Shown here: positions 24,959 to 32,952 of the stretch, piece after piece
Numbering within the stretch: the stretch's first letter is position 1
How the letters are laid out: every line of letters begins with the position of its first letter
Assembly: GCA_963737835.1 (NCBI GenBank)
Contig: CAVTUH010000001.1
Span: 2,666,001 to 2,730,000 of the forward strand
DNA: 64,000 nt
Reading direction: 5' to 3'
Source: Palsa-1248 sp963737835
GTDB lineage: Bacteria > Gemmatimonadota > Gemmatimonadetes > Gemmatimonadales > Gemmatimonadaceae
Notes under the pieces: generated by a model
Told to the model about the DNA's origin: nothing
Databases searched by the model: none
What the model saw: only the letters and a program-made list of their open reading frames with translations
Position numbers and translations under genes: made by a program

Positions 24959-26391
24959 CCCACACTGCCCTCGAGCGTGATCCCCAACAGCTGCTGTGCC
25001 TCGAGGGCGAATTCCATCGGCAAGTTCTGAAACACTTCCTTGCAAAAGCCGCTGACGATCAGGGAGATCGCGTGCTCGGCGTTGAGGCCGCGCTGCTTGC
25101 AGTAAAAGATCTGGTCCTCGCCGATCTTGGACGTCGATGCTTCGTGTTCGACGGTCGCCGTGCGGTTGCCGACCTCAATGTACGGGAACGTGTGGGCGCC
25201 GCACTGATTGCCGATGAGCATCGAGTCGCACTGTGTGTAGTTTCGTGCGCCTGCGGCCCGCGGCAGGACCTTCACCTGGCCGCGGTAGCTGTTGTTGCCG
25301 TGGCCTGCGGAGATGCCCTTGGAGATGATCGTCGACTTCGTGTTGCGGCCCATGTGGATCATCTTCGTGCCAGTGTCGGCCTGCTGGCGATTGTTGACGA
25401 CCGCGACGGAGTAGAACTCGCCGGTCGAGTCATCGCCCTGCAGGATGACACTCGGATACTTCCAGGTGATCGCTGAGCCGGTCTCGACCTGTGTCCACGA
25501 GATCTTGGACCGCGCACCGGCGGCCTTGCCGCGCTTGGTGACGAAGTTGAAGATGCCCCCGCGACCCTCGGTGTCGCCGGCGTACCAGTTCTGCACGGTC
25601 GAGTACTTGATCGAGGCATCCTCGAGCGCGATGAGCTCGACGACGGCGGCGTGCAGCTGGTTGGTGTCGCGGCGCGGCGCCGTACATCCCTCGAGGTAGC
25701 TGACCGACGCGCCCTTGTCGGCGATGATGAGGGTGCGCTCGAACTGTCCGGTTTCGGCGGCGTTGATCCGAAAATAGGTCGACAGCTCCATCGGGCACTG
25801 CACACCCGGCGGCACGTAGCAGAACGATCCGTCGCTAAAGACGGCGCCGTTGAGGGCGGCGAAGAAGTTGTCGCTATAGGGCACCACCGAGCCGAGGTAT
25901 TGACGCACGAGCTCGGGATGCTCCCGCACAGCTTCGCCGAAGGAGCAGAAGATGATGCCAAGCTTGGCCAACTCGGTTTTCATCGTCGTGCCGACGGAGA
26001 CGCTGTCGAAGATGGCGTCGACCGCGACGCCTGAGAGCCGCTTCTGCTCCGTCAGGGAAATCCCGAGGCGCTCGTACGTCCGGAGCAGCTCCGGGTCGAC
26101 TTCGTCCAGGCTGTTCAGCTGCTTCGAGTTCTTCGGCGCGGAGTAGTAGCTGATCGCCTGGTAATCGATCGGCTCGTATTTGACATTCGCCCAGTGCGGT
26201 TCGCGCATCGTCTGCCAGCGACGGAGCGCCTTGAGGCGCCAGTCGAGCAGAAAGTCGGGTTCCCCCTTCTTCTCGGAGATGAGGCGCACGGTGGCCTCGT
26301 TGAGCCCGACCGGCAGCGTGTCGGCCTCGATATCCGTGACGAACCCGTACTGGTACTCGCGATTGACCAGTGTTTCGATGGCGCTGCTCAT
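24955..26391 (-). CDS. sufB: SufB Fe-S assembly scaffold subunit
   Basis: A 478-residue SufB, the first gene of the operon. The protein begins MSSAIETLVNREYQYGF, a standard SufB N-terminus, and contains the conserved stretches EDASIKYSTVQNWYAGD, KISWTQVETGSAITWKYPS and SKGISAGHGNNSYRG. The ATG at 26391 is preferred over an upstream in-frame start because CGGAG lies just before it and homology begins there. A sigma70-like promoter is visible about 90-115 bases upstream. With SufC and SufD it makes the cluster-building complex in the cytoplasm. Confidence 0.96.
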   Translation of the reverse strand: MSSAIETLVNREYQYGFVTDIEADTLPVGLNEATVRLISEKKGEPDFLLDWRLKALRRWQTMREPHWANVKYEPIDYQAISYYSAPKNSKQLNSLDEVDPELLRTYERLGISLTEQKRLSGVAVDAIFDSVSVGTTMKTELAKLGIIFCSFGEAVREHPELVRQYLGSVVPYSDNFFAALNGAVFSDGSFCYVPPGVQCPMELSTYFRINAAETGQFERTLIIADKGASVSYLEGCTAPRRDTNQLHAAVVELIALEDASIKYSTVQNWYAGDTEGRGGIFNFVTKRGKAAGARSKISWTQVETGSAITWKYPSVILQGDDSTGEFYSVAVVNNRQQADTGTKMIHMGRNTKSTIISKGISAGHGNNSYRGQVKVLPRAAGARNYTQCDSMLIGNQCGAHTFPYIEVGNRTATVEHEASTSKIGEDQIFYCKQRGLNAEHAISLIVSGFCKEVFQNLPMEFALEAQQLLGITLEGSVG

Positions 26392-26477
26392 GCCTGCTCC
26401 GTTTCCGGTGTCCGCGAGCCCGAAGCCCGGCCTTTTTCCCCTCGGCGGCAACGCGGCCCACTACCCTAGAGATTGGA

Positions 26478-26506
26478 ATCCTAAGTGAAATTGTCGGCAT
26501 TGTCAA
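26478..26506 (-). promoter_or_regulatory. Sigma70-type promoter of the suf operon
   Basis: On the minus strand a perfect TTGACA -35 (26501-26506) is followed after exactly 17 bases by TAGGAT (26478-26483). The predicted transcript starts near 26470, giving a leader of about 80 nucleotides before sufB. This is the best-matching promoter seen in the window. Confidence 0.7.
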
Positions 26507-26537
26507 AATGGCGGCGACCGCGTGATCGCGCAACGTA

Positions 26538-26552
26538 TGTCGTGTCACGACA
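26538..26552. promoter_or_regulatory. Perfect palindrome TGTCGTG-T-CACGACA upstream of the suf promoter
   Basis: Seven-base arms around one central base lie 32 bases upstream of the suf -35 and within the divergent interval to the FHA gene. The form and position fit an operator for a dimeric regulator, but no regulator gene is adjacent and the identity is unknown. Confidence 0.4.
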
Positions 26553-26695
26553 ATTACTTCGCCGACCCGGCGTCGCAGGCGTCCTGCCGCCCCGACGTAA
26601 ACGGACGTTTCGTCTGATCAGCGTGCCACGGACCCATTCGCGGCCCGCCCGAGCTGCTGACCGCGGCCTCACCGGTTCGTCCAAATAGTGGGACC

Positions 26696-27622
26696 ATGAC
26701 CTTCATCGAATTTGGGAGCGAGGCGCGGGCGCTCGGGCCCGGCGTACTGACCGTCGGGAGCGCCCCGGGGGCCGGCTGGCGGATCGTTGGGCGAGGGCTC
26801 GACCCCGTCCACGTCATGCTGTCGGCTCAGCCCGGCGGTCGAGCCCTGTTGATCCGCGGATCGCCGGGGGCGACCGTGCTGGTCAACGGGACTGAGCTCG
26901 TCGGCTCGCGGACCCTGCTCGCCTTCGGCGACCGGGTCGGGATTGGTACGGCCGAGCTCTTTTATCGGCGCCTGGCCCATGGCGGCGACGCGCCGACGGG
27001 CTACCTCCGGGACGTACGGCGCGGCCGCGTCTACCAGCTTCGCGACCGGAGCACGATCGGTCGCGATCTCGCGAGCACTGTCGTGGTCCACGAGCCGGAC
27101 GTCTCTCGGCTCCACGCGGAGCTCATCCAGCGCGGCGACGCATATCTCATTGTCCCTCACGGTGTGAGTGTCACCTCCGTCAATGGGGCCCGCGTGTTGA
27201 CGCCGACGGCCCTGCAGGAAGGCGACGAGATCGCCGTGGGGCGCACGATGTTGCGGTTCAGCACCGCCGTCCCGTCGTCGGCGGTCATCTCGCGCGAGGC
27301 ATCGAACCGACCCGTGGGTGCATTCGAGCGGGAGGCCCGTGCCGCCACGACCTTCATCGGGACGATCGAGGCTGCGGAGCAGCGTTCGCGGGCGACACGC
27401 CGCCGGCTCATGCGAGCCGCGTCGATTGCGCTGGTCGCCATCGCCACCGCGGCCGTCATGGTCTCCTTTTATGCCGATGCCCACCCGGCTCGCCCGCAGA
27501 GTGCACGGGTGCACGCACGACCGCCGCGGCGGTCGTCTCACGCTGCGTTGGCTAGTGGGAGTGCAGCGCGCGCAGGATCAACAAAGCCAGCAGCGCTCCC
27601 GTCGTCACCAGAGCAGCCGTAA
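26696..27622 (+). CDS. Tandem-FHA protein with C-terminal membrane anchor (paralog A)
   Basis: A 308-residue protein. Residues about 15-90 form a degenerate FHA domain. Residues about 100-195 form a better one, with STIGRDLASTVVVHEPDVSRLHAEL carrying the phosphopeptide-binding Gly-Arg, Ser-Arg-x-His core and later SVNGARV. After a polar linker, a membrane helix (about 240-257, IALVAIATAAVMVSFY) precedes a basic tail. FHA domains bind phosphothreonine, so a Ser/Thr kinase partner is expected; none is in the window. Its 3' end overlaps that of a convergent paralog by 71 bases. Confidence 0.85.
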   Translation: MTFIEFGSEARALGPGVLTVGSAPGAGWRIVGRGLDPVHVMLSAQPGGRALLIRGSPGATVLVNGTELVGSRTLLAFGDRVGIGTAELFYRRLAHGGDAPTGYLRDVRRGRVYQLRDRSTIGRDLASTVVVHEPDVSRLHAELIQRGDAYLIVPHGVSVTSVNGARVLTPTALQEGDEIAVGRTMLRFSTAVPSSAVISREASNRPVGAFEREARAATTFIGTIEAAEQRSRATRRRLMRAASIALVAIATAAVMVSFYADAHPARPQSARVHARPPRRSSHAALASGSAARAGSTKPAALPSSPEQP

Positions 27623-28382
27623 CCCAGGTGCCGCGCGATCCGGAGCCGGAACTCTTGGCGCCGGGTTCGTAGGAGCCCAAGGTGGGCGCCTCGACCGCGC
27701 TTTGCAGGGCGCCCGATTGACGAGATCGCATACCCGCTGCAGGAACGTCTGCCTTGGCCACGATGCGCATGATCGGCGGCGGCGGGAGGGTCGTGAAGCG
27801 GAGTGTCGTACCCGAGATGCGAACCAGGTCGCCTTCGGCGAGCTGTCGCGGATTGCCACCGATCAGGGCGCCGTTGACAGACGAACCGGCGGCGCCCATG
27901 GAGCGGACCGTGAACGCGCGCTTGTCGGGCGTCGTTCGAATCTCTGCGTGGAACCGCGACACCGAGGGATCGCGGACGGCGATTTGGTTCAGGGGATCTC
28001 GACCGATCGTCACCGGCTCGTCGGCCAGCGCGTAGGCGAGTCCGCCACGGATGTCGATGAGGTACGCGCTGGCGCCTGGCGCGGCAGCGGTTGCTGCTGC
28101 GCCATCGGGCGCGTCGAGGAACGTGAAGATGCCCGCACCCGCGATGATCTCGTCGCCGTGGCGCAGGACGTGGGGCCCGGCCAGCGTCTCGCCATTGACG
28201 TCGACATCATGCGCCTGGTGGGGTGTGACCACGACCGCGCCCGCGCCATCGACGTTCACGGTGAAGTGGCGTGGCGCTAGGTTGATCGTCTGGAGGCGCC
28301 AGTTCGCGTCGCTGGCGCTCCCCACCAGCGTATCGCCTGGTGGCAGGTCGTGTCTTACGCCGTCGTGTTCGAGGTACGGCAT
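27552..28382 (-). CDS. Tandem-FHA protein with C-terminal membrane anchor (paralog B)
   Basis: A 276-residue protein with the same architecture as its convergent neighbour: a degenerate N-terminal FHA (about 15-95), then an FHA with EPVTIGRDPLNQIAVRDPSVSRFHAEI and SSVNGALIGG, a linker, and a C-terminal membrane helix (WVTAALVTTGALLALLIL) ending in a short tail. The shared layout and tail-to-tail orientation suggest an inverted duplication. Its start is close to the divergent exported-protein gene. The role is unknown; possible scaffold for kinase signalling at the membrane. Confidence 0.85.
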   Translation of the reverse strand: MPYLEHDGVRHDLPPGDTLVGSASDANWRLQTINLAPRHFTVNVDGAGAVVVTPHQAHDVDVNGETLAGPHVLRHGDEIIAGAGIFTFLDAPDGAAATAAAPGASAYLIDIRGGLAYALADEPVTIGRDPLNQIAVRDPSVSRFHAEIRTTPDKRAFTVRSMGAAGSSVNGALIGGNPRQLAEGDLVRISGTTLRFTTLPPPPIMRIVAKADVPAAGMRSRQSGALQSAVEAPTLGSYEPGAKSSGSGSRGTWVTAALVTTGALLALLILRALHSH

Positions 28383-28391
28383 ATTCTTCTG

Positions 28392-29729
28392 ATGGCTATG
28401 CGGTGCTTGTTAAACCTGCGCACCTCAATGCGTCGCCCCGGGTCCTGGCGCTGGGGCCCCTCGGCAGTCCGACGATGCGGCCTGCCAGTCGTCACGGCGC
28501 TGGTGCTCGCGGCGGTCCTGGGGTGTCCAACTCTCCGGTCAAGGGCCTCGGCCTCGGACGACAGTACCGAAACGGTGCCGGACACCATCAGCCGGCTTCT
28601 CGCCGACAGCCCGAGCGCGCTGCCGGACAGCCTGGGGGTCGTGCCCGCCGCGCAACGGCGTGCCCCGGGCCCGGCCGCCGCCCTGCCCGCGTTCGTGCGG
28701 ACGCGTCCGGCCTCGGCGCCCAAGCTCACGCCGCTCGCCGATTCCGTTTCTCAGTTCCTGGTATTCACGCCCATCGAGCAGACGTGGTTCCTGGCCGCGA
28801 AGCGCGGGAAACGGCTGCTCGTGGACATCGGTCGCGTCGACCTCGATGTGCAGCACGACAAGCATCGTGCGACCGCGTTCCAGCAGGCGGTCAAAGCGCT
28901 CTCGCCGCTCCCGATCGGGACGCCGGTGCGGATCCACCATGCGTGGGGGACGGAGGACGACAGCATTGTCGGCTTCTCGAGCTGGAACAACCGCATCGTC
29001 GCGACGCTCCACCTGTCGCGGCAACTCGACTCGCTCGTGCGTCACGCGCCGGTGGCCTATGCGGCCGTGGAGCGGACCGATACCGCGAGCCCGCCGGATT
29101 CGGACAGCACGGCGCGCGCGCCAGACAGCGCGAAGGTCGGGCCGAGTGTCGCCGCGGCTCCGCGCGCCGACACTGCCGGTGCCGTGCGCACGGCGGCTCG
29201 GCCGGCCGCCAGCGACAGCATAGCGCGCCGCCCGACAACGGCCGACGCTGCCGCCGGTGACTCCGTTGTGCGGCAAGACAGCTGTGAGCGCGACAGCGTT
29301 GCGCCCGCGCTGCTCGTCCGCGGTGCCGCGGTGCGCGACTCGATCGACCTGTGGCTGCGCAGCTTGCCGCCGCCGCCCTACGATCGGCTCGTCAACACGC
29401 TTCGGTCACAATCCACCGAGGTACGGGGCTGCTTCGGCAACGGCAACCGTCTCGCGGTCGCAGTTGACTTGCGCGCGGGTGCCTATGAATGGATTCGCGA
29501 GCGTGCGGTGCTCATCGACACGCTGGGTCGCGTGACGAATCTGCGGGTCTACGACTATCGCTTCAAGGCGCACGACTTCCTTGCGGCACTCGACCCCAAT
29601 GCCAGCGGCACCGATGGCATCGTCGCTCGCGGCCTGACTCAGGGCGAGGGCGGCATCGTCATTCTTGCGCTCGAGCCCGGCTTGCACCTCACGCGTTGGG
29701 TCGGTGGCTTCGCCTGGGAGGCGAGATAG
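28392..29729 (+). CDS. Exported or anchored protein of unknown function, Ser/Thr/Asp/Ala-rich linker
   Basis: About 445 residues. An N-terminal hydrophobic stretch (GLPVVTALVLAAVLGC) follows a basic region and acts as signal or anchor; the Cys could be a lipid site. A conserved-looking block (TPIEQTWFLAAKRGKRLLVDIGRVD) is followed by a long low-complexity D/S/A/R linker (about 210-300) and a second ordered block with a Cys pair. The start is ambiguous: ATG at 28392, 28398 or 28428, with TATTCT just upstream of the first. No family was recognised. Confidence 0.65.
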   Translation: MAMRCLLNLRTSMRRPGSWRWGPSAVRRCGLPVVTALVLAAVLGCPTLRSRASASDDSTETVPDTISRLLADSPSALPDSLGVVPAAQRRAPGPAAALPAFVRTRPASAPKLTPLADSVSQFLVFTPIEQTWFLAAKRGKRLLVDIGRVDLDVQHDKHRATAFQQAVKALSPLPIGTPVRIHHAWGTEDDSIVGFSSWNNRIVATLHLSRQLDSLVRHAPVAYAAVERTDTASPPDSDSTARAPDSAKVGPSVAAAPRADTAGAVRTAARPAASDSIARRPTTADAAAGDSVVRQDSCERDSVAPALLVRGAAVRDSIDLWLRSLPPPPYDRLVNTLRSQSTEVRGCFGNGNRLAVAVDLRAGAYEWIRERAVLIDTLGRVTNLRVYDYRFKAHDFLAALDPNASGTDGIVARGLTQGEGGIVILALEPGLHLTRWVGGFAWEAR

Positions 29730-29749
29730 TCGACGGCGAGATACTTTTC

Positions 29750-29839
29750 GTGACGACACGGGTGCCAGCGACACATCGGCCGCTGGCTGAGAGGACACCG
29801 TCTGAACCTGACCCGGCTCGTACCGGCGTAGGGAGTCAC
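29750..29839 (+). promoter_or_regulatory. TPP (THI-box) riboswitch controlling thiC
   Basis: Canonical THI elements are in order: CGGGTGCC, GGCTGAGAGG, ACACCGTCTGAACCTGACCC, GGCTCGTACCGGCGTAGGGA. The P1 stem pairs GTGAC (29750-29754) with GTCAC (29835-29839). The GGGAG used as ribosome binding site for thiC (ATG 29842) lies within this 3' strand, so ligand binding would hide it: translational control is the likely mode. A TACTTT hexamer at 29742-29747 may be the -10. Confidence 0.95.
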
Positions 29840-29841
29840 GA

Positions 29842-31245
29842 ATGCTCGCACGCACACAGATGGCTGCCGCGCGGCGCGGCGAAGTCACGCCCGCGATGGC
29901 GTTGGTCGCTGAACGCGAAGCTCTCGATCCCACACGCATCCGCGATGAGGTTGCCCGCGGTCGGCTGATCATACCGGCGAATGTGCACCACCTCGCCGGC
30001 TCGCTCGAGCCAATGGCCATCGGCCACGTGGCGCGAGTGAAGATCAACGCAAACATCGGCACCTCGGCTGTCACGTCGAATCTGGACGAGGAGGTCGCCA
30101 AGCTGCGGATGGCGGTGCAGTACGGGGCGGACACGGTGATGGATCTCTCGACCGGCCGCGACATCGATCGCGTGCGCGAAGCCATCATCGCCGCGTCGCC
30201 CGTACCCGTCGGCACGGTGCCCATCTACCAGGCGGTGTTAATGGGCAAGGAGCTCGAGGAGCTCACGGCCAACGACCTGCTGGACTTGATCGAGCACCAG
30301 GCGCGGCAGGGCGTGGACTACATGACGCTGCACGCAGGGATCCTGTTCGAGCATCTGCCGCTCGTGCATGGTCGTGTGACCGGCATCGTGTCACGGGGCG
30401 GGTCGCTCCACGCCGTGTGGATGATGCACCATCGCCGCCAGAACCCGCTGTACGAGCGGTACGACGACGTGCTGGAGATCCTGCGGCAGTACAATGTCAC
30501 CATCTCGCTCGGCGATTCGTTGCGTCCCGGTTCCCTGCACGATGCGAGCGATCGCGCGCAGTTCGCGGAGCTCGACACGCTTGGCGAGCTGACGCGGCGC
30601 GCGTGGGAGCGGGATGTCCAGGTCATGGTCGAGGGACCGGGCCACATCCCAATGCACCAGATCGAGATGAATGTGCGCCGCATGAAAGAGGTCTGTCAGG
30701 AGGCGCCTTTCTATACCCTCGGGCCACTCGTGGTCGACATCTCACCGGGATACGACCACATCTCGAGCGCGATCGGCGCCGCGATGATCGGGTGGTACGG
30801 TGCCGACATGCTCTGCTACGTCACGCCGAAGGAGCATCTCGGACTGCCGAACGCCGAGGACGTGCGCCAGGGTGTGATCGCGTACAAGATTGCGGCGCAT
30901 GCCGCCGACATCGCCCGTGGCCGTCCGGGGGCGCGCGACCGCGATGATGCGTTGTCTCGTGCGCGGTATGCGTTCGACTGGAACGAGCAGTTTCGGCTTT
31001 CGCTCGATCCCGAGCGCGCCCGCGAATACCATGACGAGACGCTGCCGGCGGAGTACTTCAAGAGCGCGGAGTTCTGCGCAATGTGCGGTCCCAAGTTCTG
31101 CTCCATGCATCATTCGCGGACGATCGAGGAGGGAATTGCGGCGCTTGCCCGGGAAGCGGGATTGACGCAGAACGGCGGGGTCGGGGGTCAGGGGTCAGGG
31201 GTCGGGGAACAAAACGCTGGGGCAGGGGCGGCGTTGGTCCATTGA
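29842..31245 (+). CDS. thiC: Phosphomethylpyrimidine synthase
   Basis: A 467-residue radical SAM enzyme converting aminoimidazole ribotide to HMP-phosphate for thiamin. Conserved blocks such as GADTVMDLSTGRDID, SPVPVGTVPIYQA and the C-terminal CxxCxxxxC cluster motif (Cys412, Cys415, Cys420 in CAMCGPKFC) are intact. It is the shorter ThiC type without the long N-terminal domain. After REAGLTQ the protein continues as NGGVGGQGSGVGEQ..., encoded by an AACGGCGGGG repeat arm, so the last ~25 residues are an acquired tail. Regulated by the TPP riboswitch just upstream. Confidence 0.96.
   Translation: MLARTQMAAARRGEVTPAMALVAEREALDPTRIRDEVARGRLIIPANVHHLAGSLEPMAIGHVARVKINANIGTSAVTSNLDEEVAKLRMAVQYGADTVMDLSTGRDIDRVREAIIAASPVPVGTVPIYQAVLMGKELEELTANDLLDLIEHQARQGVDYMTLHAGILFEHLPLVHGRVTGIVSRGGSLHAVWMMHHRRQNPLYERYDDVLEILRQYNVTISLGDSLRPGSLHDASDRAQFAELDTLGELTRRAWERDVQVMVEGPGHIPMHQIEMNVRRMKEVCQEAPFYTLGPLVVDISPGYDHISSAIGAAMIGWYGADMLCYVTPKEHLGLPNAEDVRQGVIAYKIAAHAADIARGRPGARDRDDALSRARYAFDWNEQFRLSLDPERAREYHDETLPAEYFKSAEFCAMCGPKFCSMHHSRTIEEGIAALAREAGLTQNGGVGGQGSGVGEQNAGAGAALVH
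31171..31210. repeat. AACGGCGGGG / GGGGTCAGGGG repeat arm in the 3' end of thiC
   Basis: Begins with the ACGGCGGG end shared by other elements and continues with five runs of four or five Gs separated by TC or TCA, then GAACAAAAC. It is a single arm: no complementary CCCC arm follows. Strong G-quadruplex potential in the coding strand. Confidence 0.85.
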
Positions 31246-31271
31246 TTGTCGTCGTTCGGGGCGGCCACGGA

Positions 31272-31294
31272 GGGCGACGCAATGCGTCGCCCCT
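31272..31294. repeat. GGGCGACGC/GCGTCGCCC palindrome downstream of thiC
   Basis: Perfect 9-bp arms around AAT, followed by CCT, preceded by GGCGGCCACGGA as in the copy at 57988. It lies between the convergent thiC and radical SAM genes. Confidence 0.9.
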
Positions 31295-31347
31295 CCCCGC
31301 CGATCTTCCGGTTCTCTGCGGACGGGCTGACCCTGCCGCTCAGACCC

Positions 31348-32463
31348 TTACAGCGCGGCCAACTGCTCGTCTCGCGGCGACTCGGGGATCGTAATGTCGT
31401 GCCGGCCCCGATCTTCATCGAATCGGCTGTACCGGATGCCGTGGCGGTCGCACAGCTGCTGGACGACGCGGAGGAGTCCTGCGCGGTATCTGGCGCCCAC
31501 ATCGGAATTGTGGGCAAAGGTCGCGCGGTAGCGGGCCGCGAGGTGTGGGAACTCGGACTCAATGAAGGGGAGGTACCGGCGGCGAGCTTCGGCCTGCAGT
31601 CGCAGCGCACCGGCGTTGACATGGGTCGCGCCGGTTCGGGCGACGCTCGCGATGAGTGCGTCGAGACCTGCCGGTGGATCGGTGATCCCGGGCAGGATCG
31701 GCATCACGTTGATGCCGACGTCAATGCCGGCGGCGCGGAGGCGGCCCAGGGTGCGTAGCCTGGCATCGGGCGTCGGGGCGCGCGGCTCGATCCGCCGGGC
31801 GAGATCGCGATCGAGCGTGATCAGCGAGAGGTGAACCGTCAGGCGCGACCGGGTTGCCACGCGCGTGAGCACGTCAATGTCGCGTGTCACGAGGGCGCTC
31901 TTGGTGATGAGCACAATGCGGAGTCCAGCGAGCTCGGCCAGTGCTTGGAGGACACCCCGCGTGATCCTGAAGTGGCGCTCGGCTGGTTGATAGGGATCGG
32001 TCGCCGTCCCAATGACCAGGGGTTCGCCCCGCAAGAGTCGGCGACTGCGCCCGTGCCGACCACTGCTGGCCTGCGAGAGTGCGACACGCACGAGTTCGGG
32101 CGCACGCTGTTTGACGTAGATACGCCGCTCGAATGCAAGCCAGGAGGGCATGGCACTCGGTGGGTCCGCGGGTCCTGGGGTCGGGTCCGGGCCGCCATCA
32201 GCCCGGACGGCGGCGCGCTGGTCGGCGTCCGCGCGCTCGGTCACGTAGCGGTGGGCGTACCGGGCGTAGCAGTACGCGCAGCCGAATGCGCAGCCGACGT
32301 ACGGGTTGAGCGACCAGTATGGCACCCCCGTACTCTCGGGCGGGTTGAGCACTGAACGCGCGGGCCGCTCGAGGTAGACGATATCGGCTTGCTGGCCGAT
32401 TGTGCCGTGTCCGACCTCGTGGAGTTCGCCGAAGAATGCTGCTTGTTGTTTATTTTGTGTCAC
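31348..32463 (-). CDS. PA0069/Rv2578c-family radical SAM protein
   Basis: A 371-residue radical SAM protein. The cluster motif is CAFGCAYCYARYAHRY (CxxxCxxC, near residue 58). Other marks are NPYVGC just before it, a SAM-binding GxATDPYQPAE motif (VIGTATDPYQPAE), and ITKS in the barrel. This pattern matches the spore-photolyase-like PA0069 family, whose physiological function is not established. The start is GTG at 32463, with the AT-rich N-terminus TQNKQQAAFFGEL. Confidence 0.9.
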   Translation of the reverse strand: MTQNKQQAAFFGELHEVGHGTIGQQADIVYLERPARSVLNPPESTGVPYWSLNPYVGCAFGCAYCYARYAHRYVTERADADQRAAVRADGGPDPTPGPADPPSAMPSWLAFERRIYVKQRAPELVRVALSQASSGRHGRSRRLLRGEPLVIGTATDPYQPAERHFRITRGVLQALAELAGLRIVLITKSALVTRDIDVLTRVATRSRLTVHLSLITLDRDLARRIEPRAPTPDARLRTLGRLRAAGIDVGINVMPILPGITDPPAGLDALIASVARTGATHVNAGALRLQAEARRRYLPFIESEFPHLAARYRATFAHNSDVGARYRAGLLRVVQQLCDRHGIRYSRFDEDRGRHDITIPESPRDEQLAAL

Positions 32464-32511
32464 GCACGGGGTCCGCCGCGGGGTGAGACTGGGCGTTTAC
32501 CGATCTTCAAT

Positions 32512-32952
32512 TTGCCGAACAAACACCGAAAGTGCAATTGTCCTCCGGACCTCCGAGTCCAGCGCTCACGCGGCGGTCGCTGGAGCGCGGTGCCGTGCGG
32601 CGTCGCACTGGTCGTCGCAGCGTGCGCGAGTGGCGGGGCGTTTCCACCAACGACCGAGCCGCCGCCGCATGCCGTGGGACGGGCGATGGCGGCGATCGCC
32701 GAGGCGGTGGCGGCGGGCGCGGATTCGCTCGCGCCGGAGCCGCTCAAGGTGGCGCGGCAGCACCTGGCTGCAGCGACGATTGAGGAGCAAGCCAAGCACG
32801 CGGACCGGTCGGCGCTCCTTGCACGCGAGGCAATTGCCAATGCGTCGTACGCGCGTGCAGAGGCGGAGCGCGTCTCCGCAGACCACGCGCGCGCGGCGGC
32901 GGCCGCGGAGGTCGATCAGCTGACGAGCACACCCGCGGGCGCTCGACAATGA
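32512..32952 (+). CDS. DUF4398-type lipoprotein
   Basis: About 146 residues with a lipobox-like VVAACASGG and then a helical region rich in Ala, Arg and Glu (EAVAAGADSLAPEPLKVARQHLAAA, ANASYARAEAERV), the usual DUF4398 pattern. It is the partner of the DUF4398-OmpA gene downstream, with which it overlaps by ATGA. The start is unclear: no good ATG exists. A TTG at 32512 is proposed, and a GTG just before the hydrophobic segment is another option. Confidence 0.65.
   Translation: MPNKHRKCNCPPDLRVQRSRGGRWSAVPCGVALVVAACASGGAFPPTTEPPPHAVGRAMAAIAEAVAAGADSLAPEPLKVARQHLAAATIEEQAKHADRSALLAREAIANASYARAEAERVSADHARAAAAAEVDQLTSTPAGARQ

Larger units (their letters stand above)
26392..26695. other. Divergent intergenic region between sufB and the FHA gene
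   Basis: About 304 bases hold the sufB promoter, its leader and the palindrome at 26538-26552. The part next to the FHA start (26560-26695) shows CCAAATAGTGGG just before the ATG, but no clear promoter. No repeat element of the families described elsewhere is present. Confidence 0.6.
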
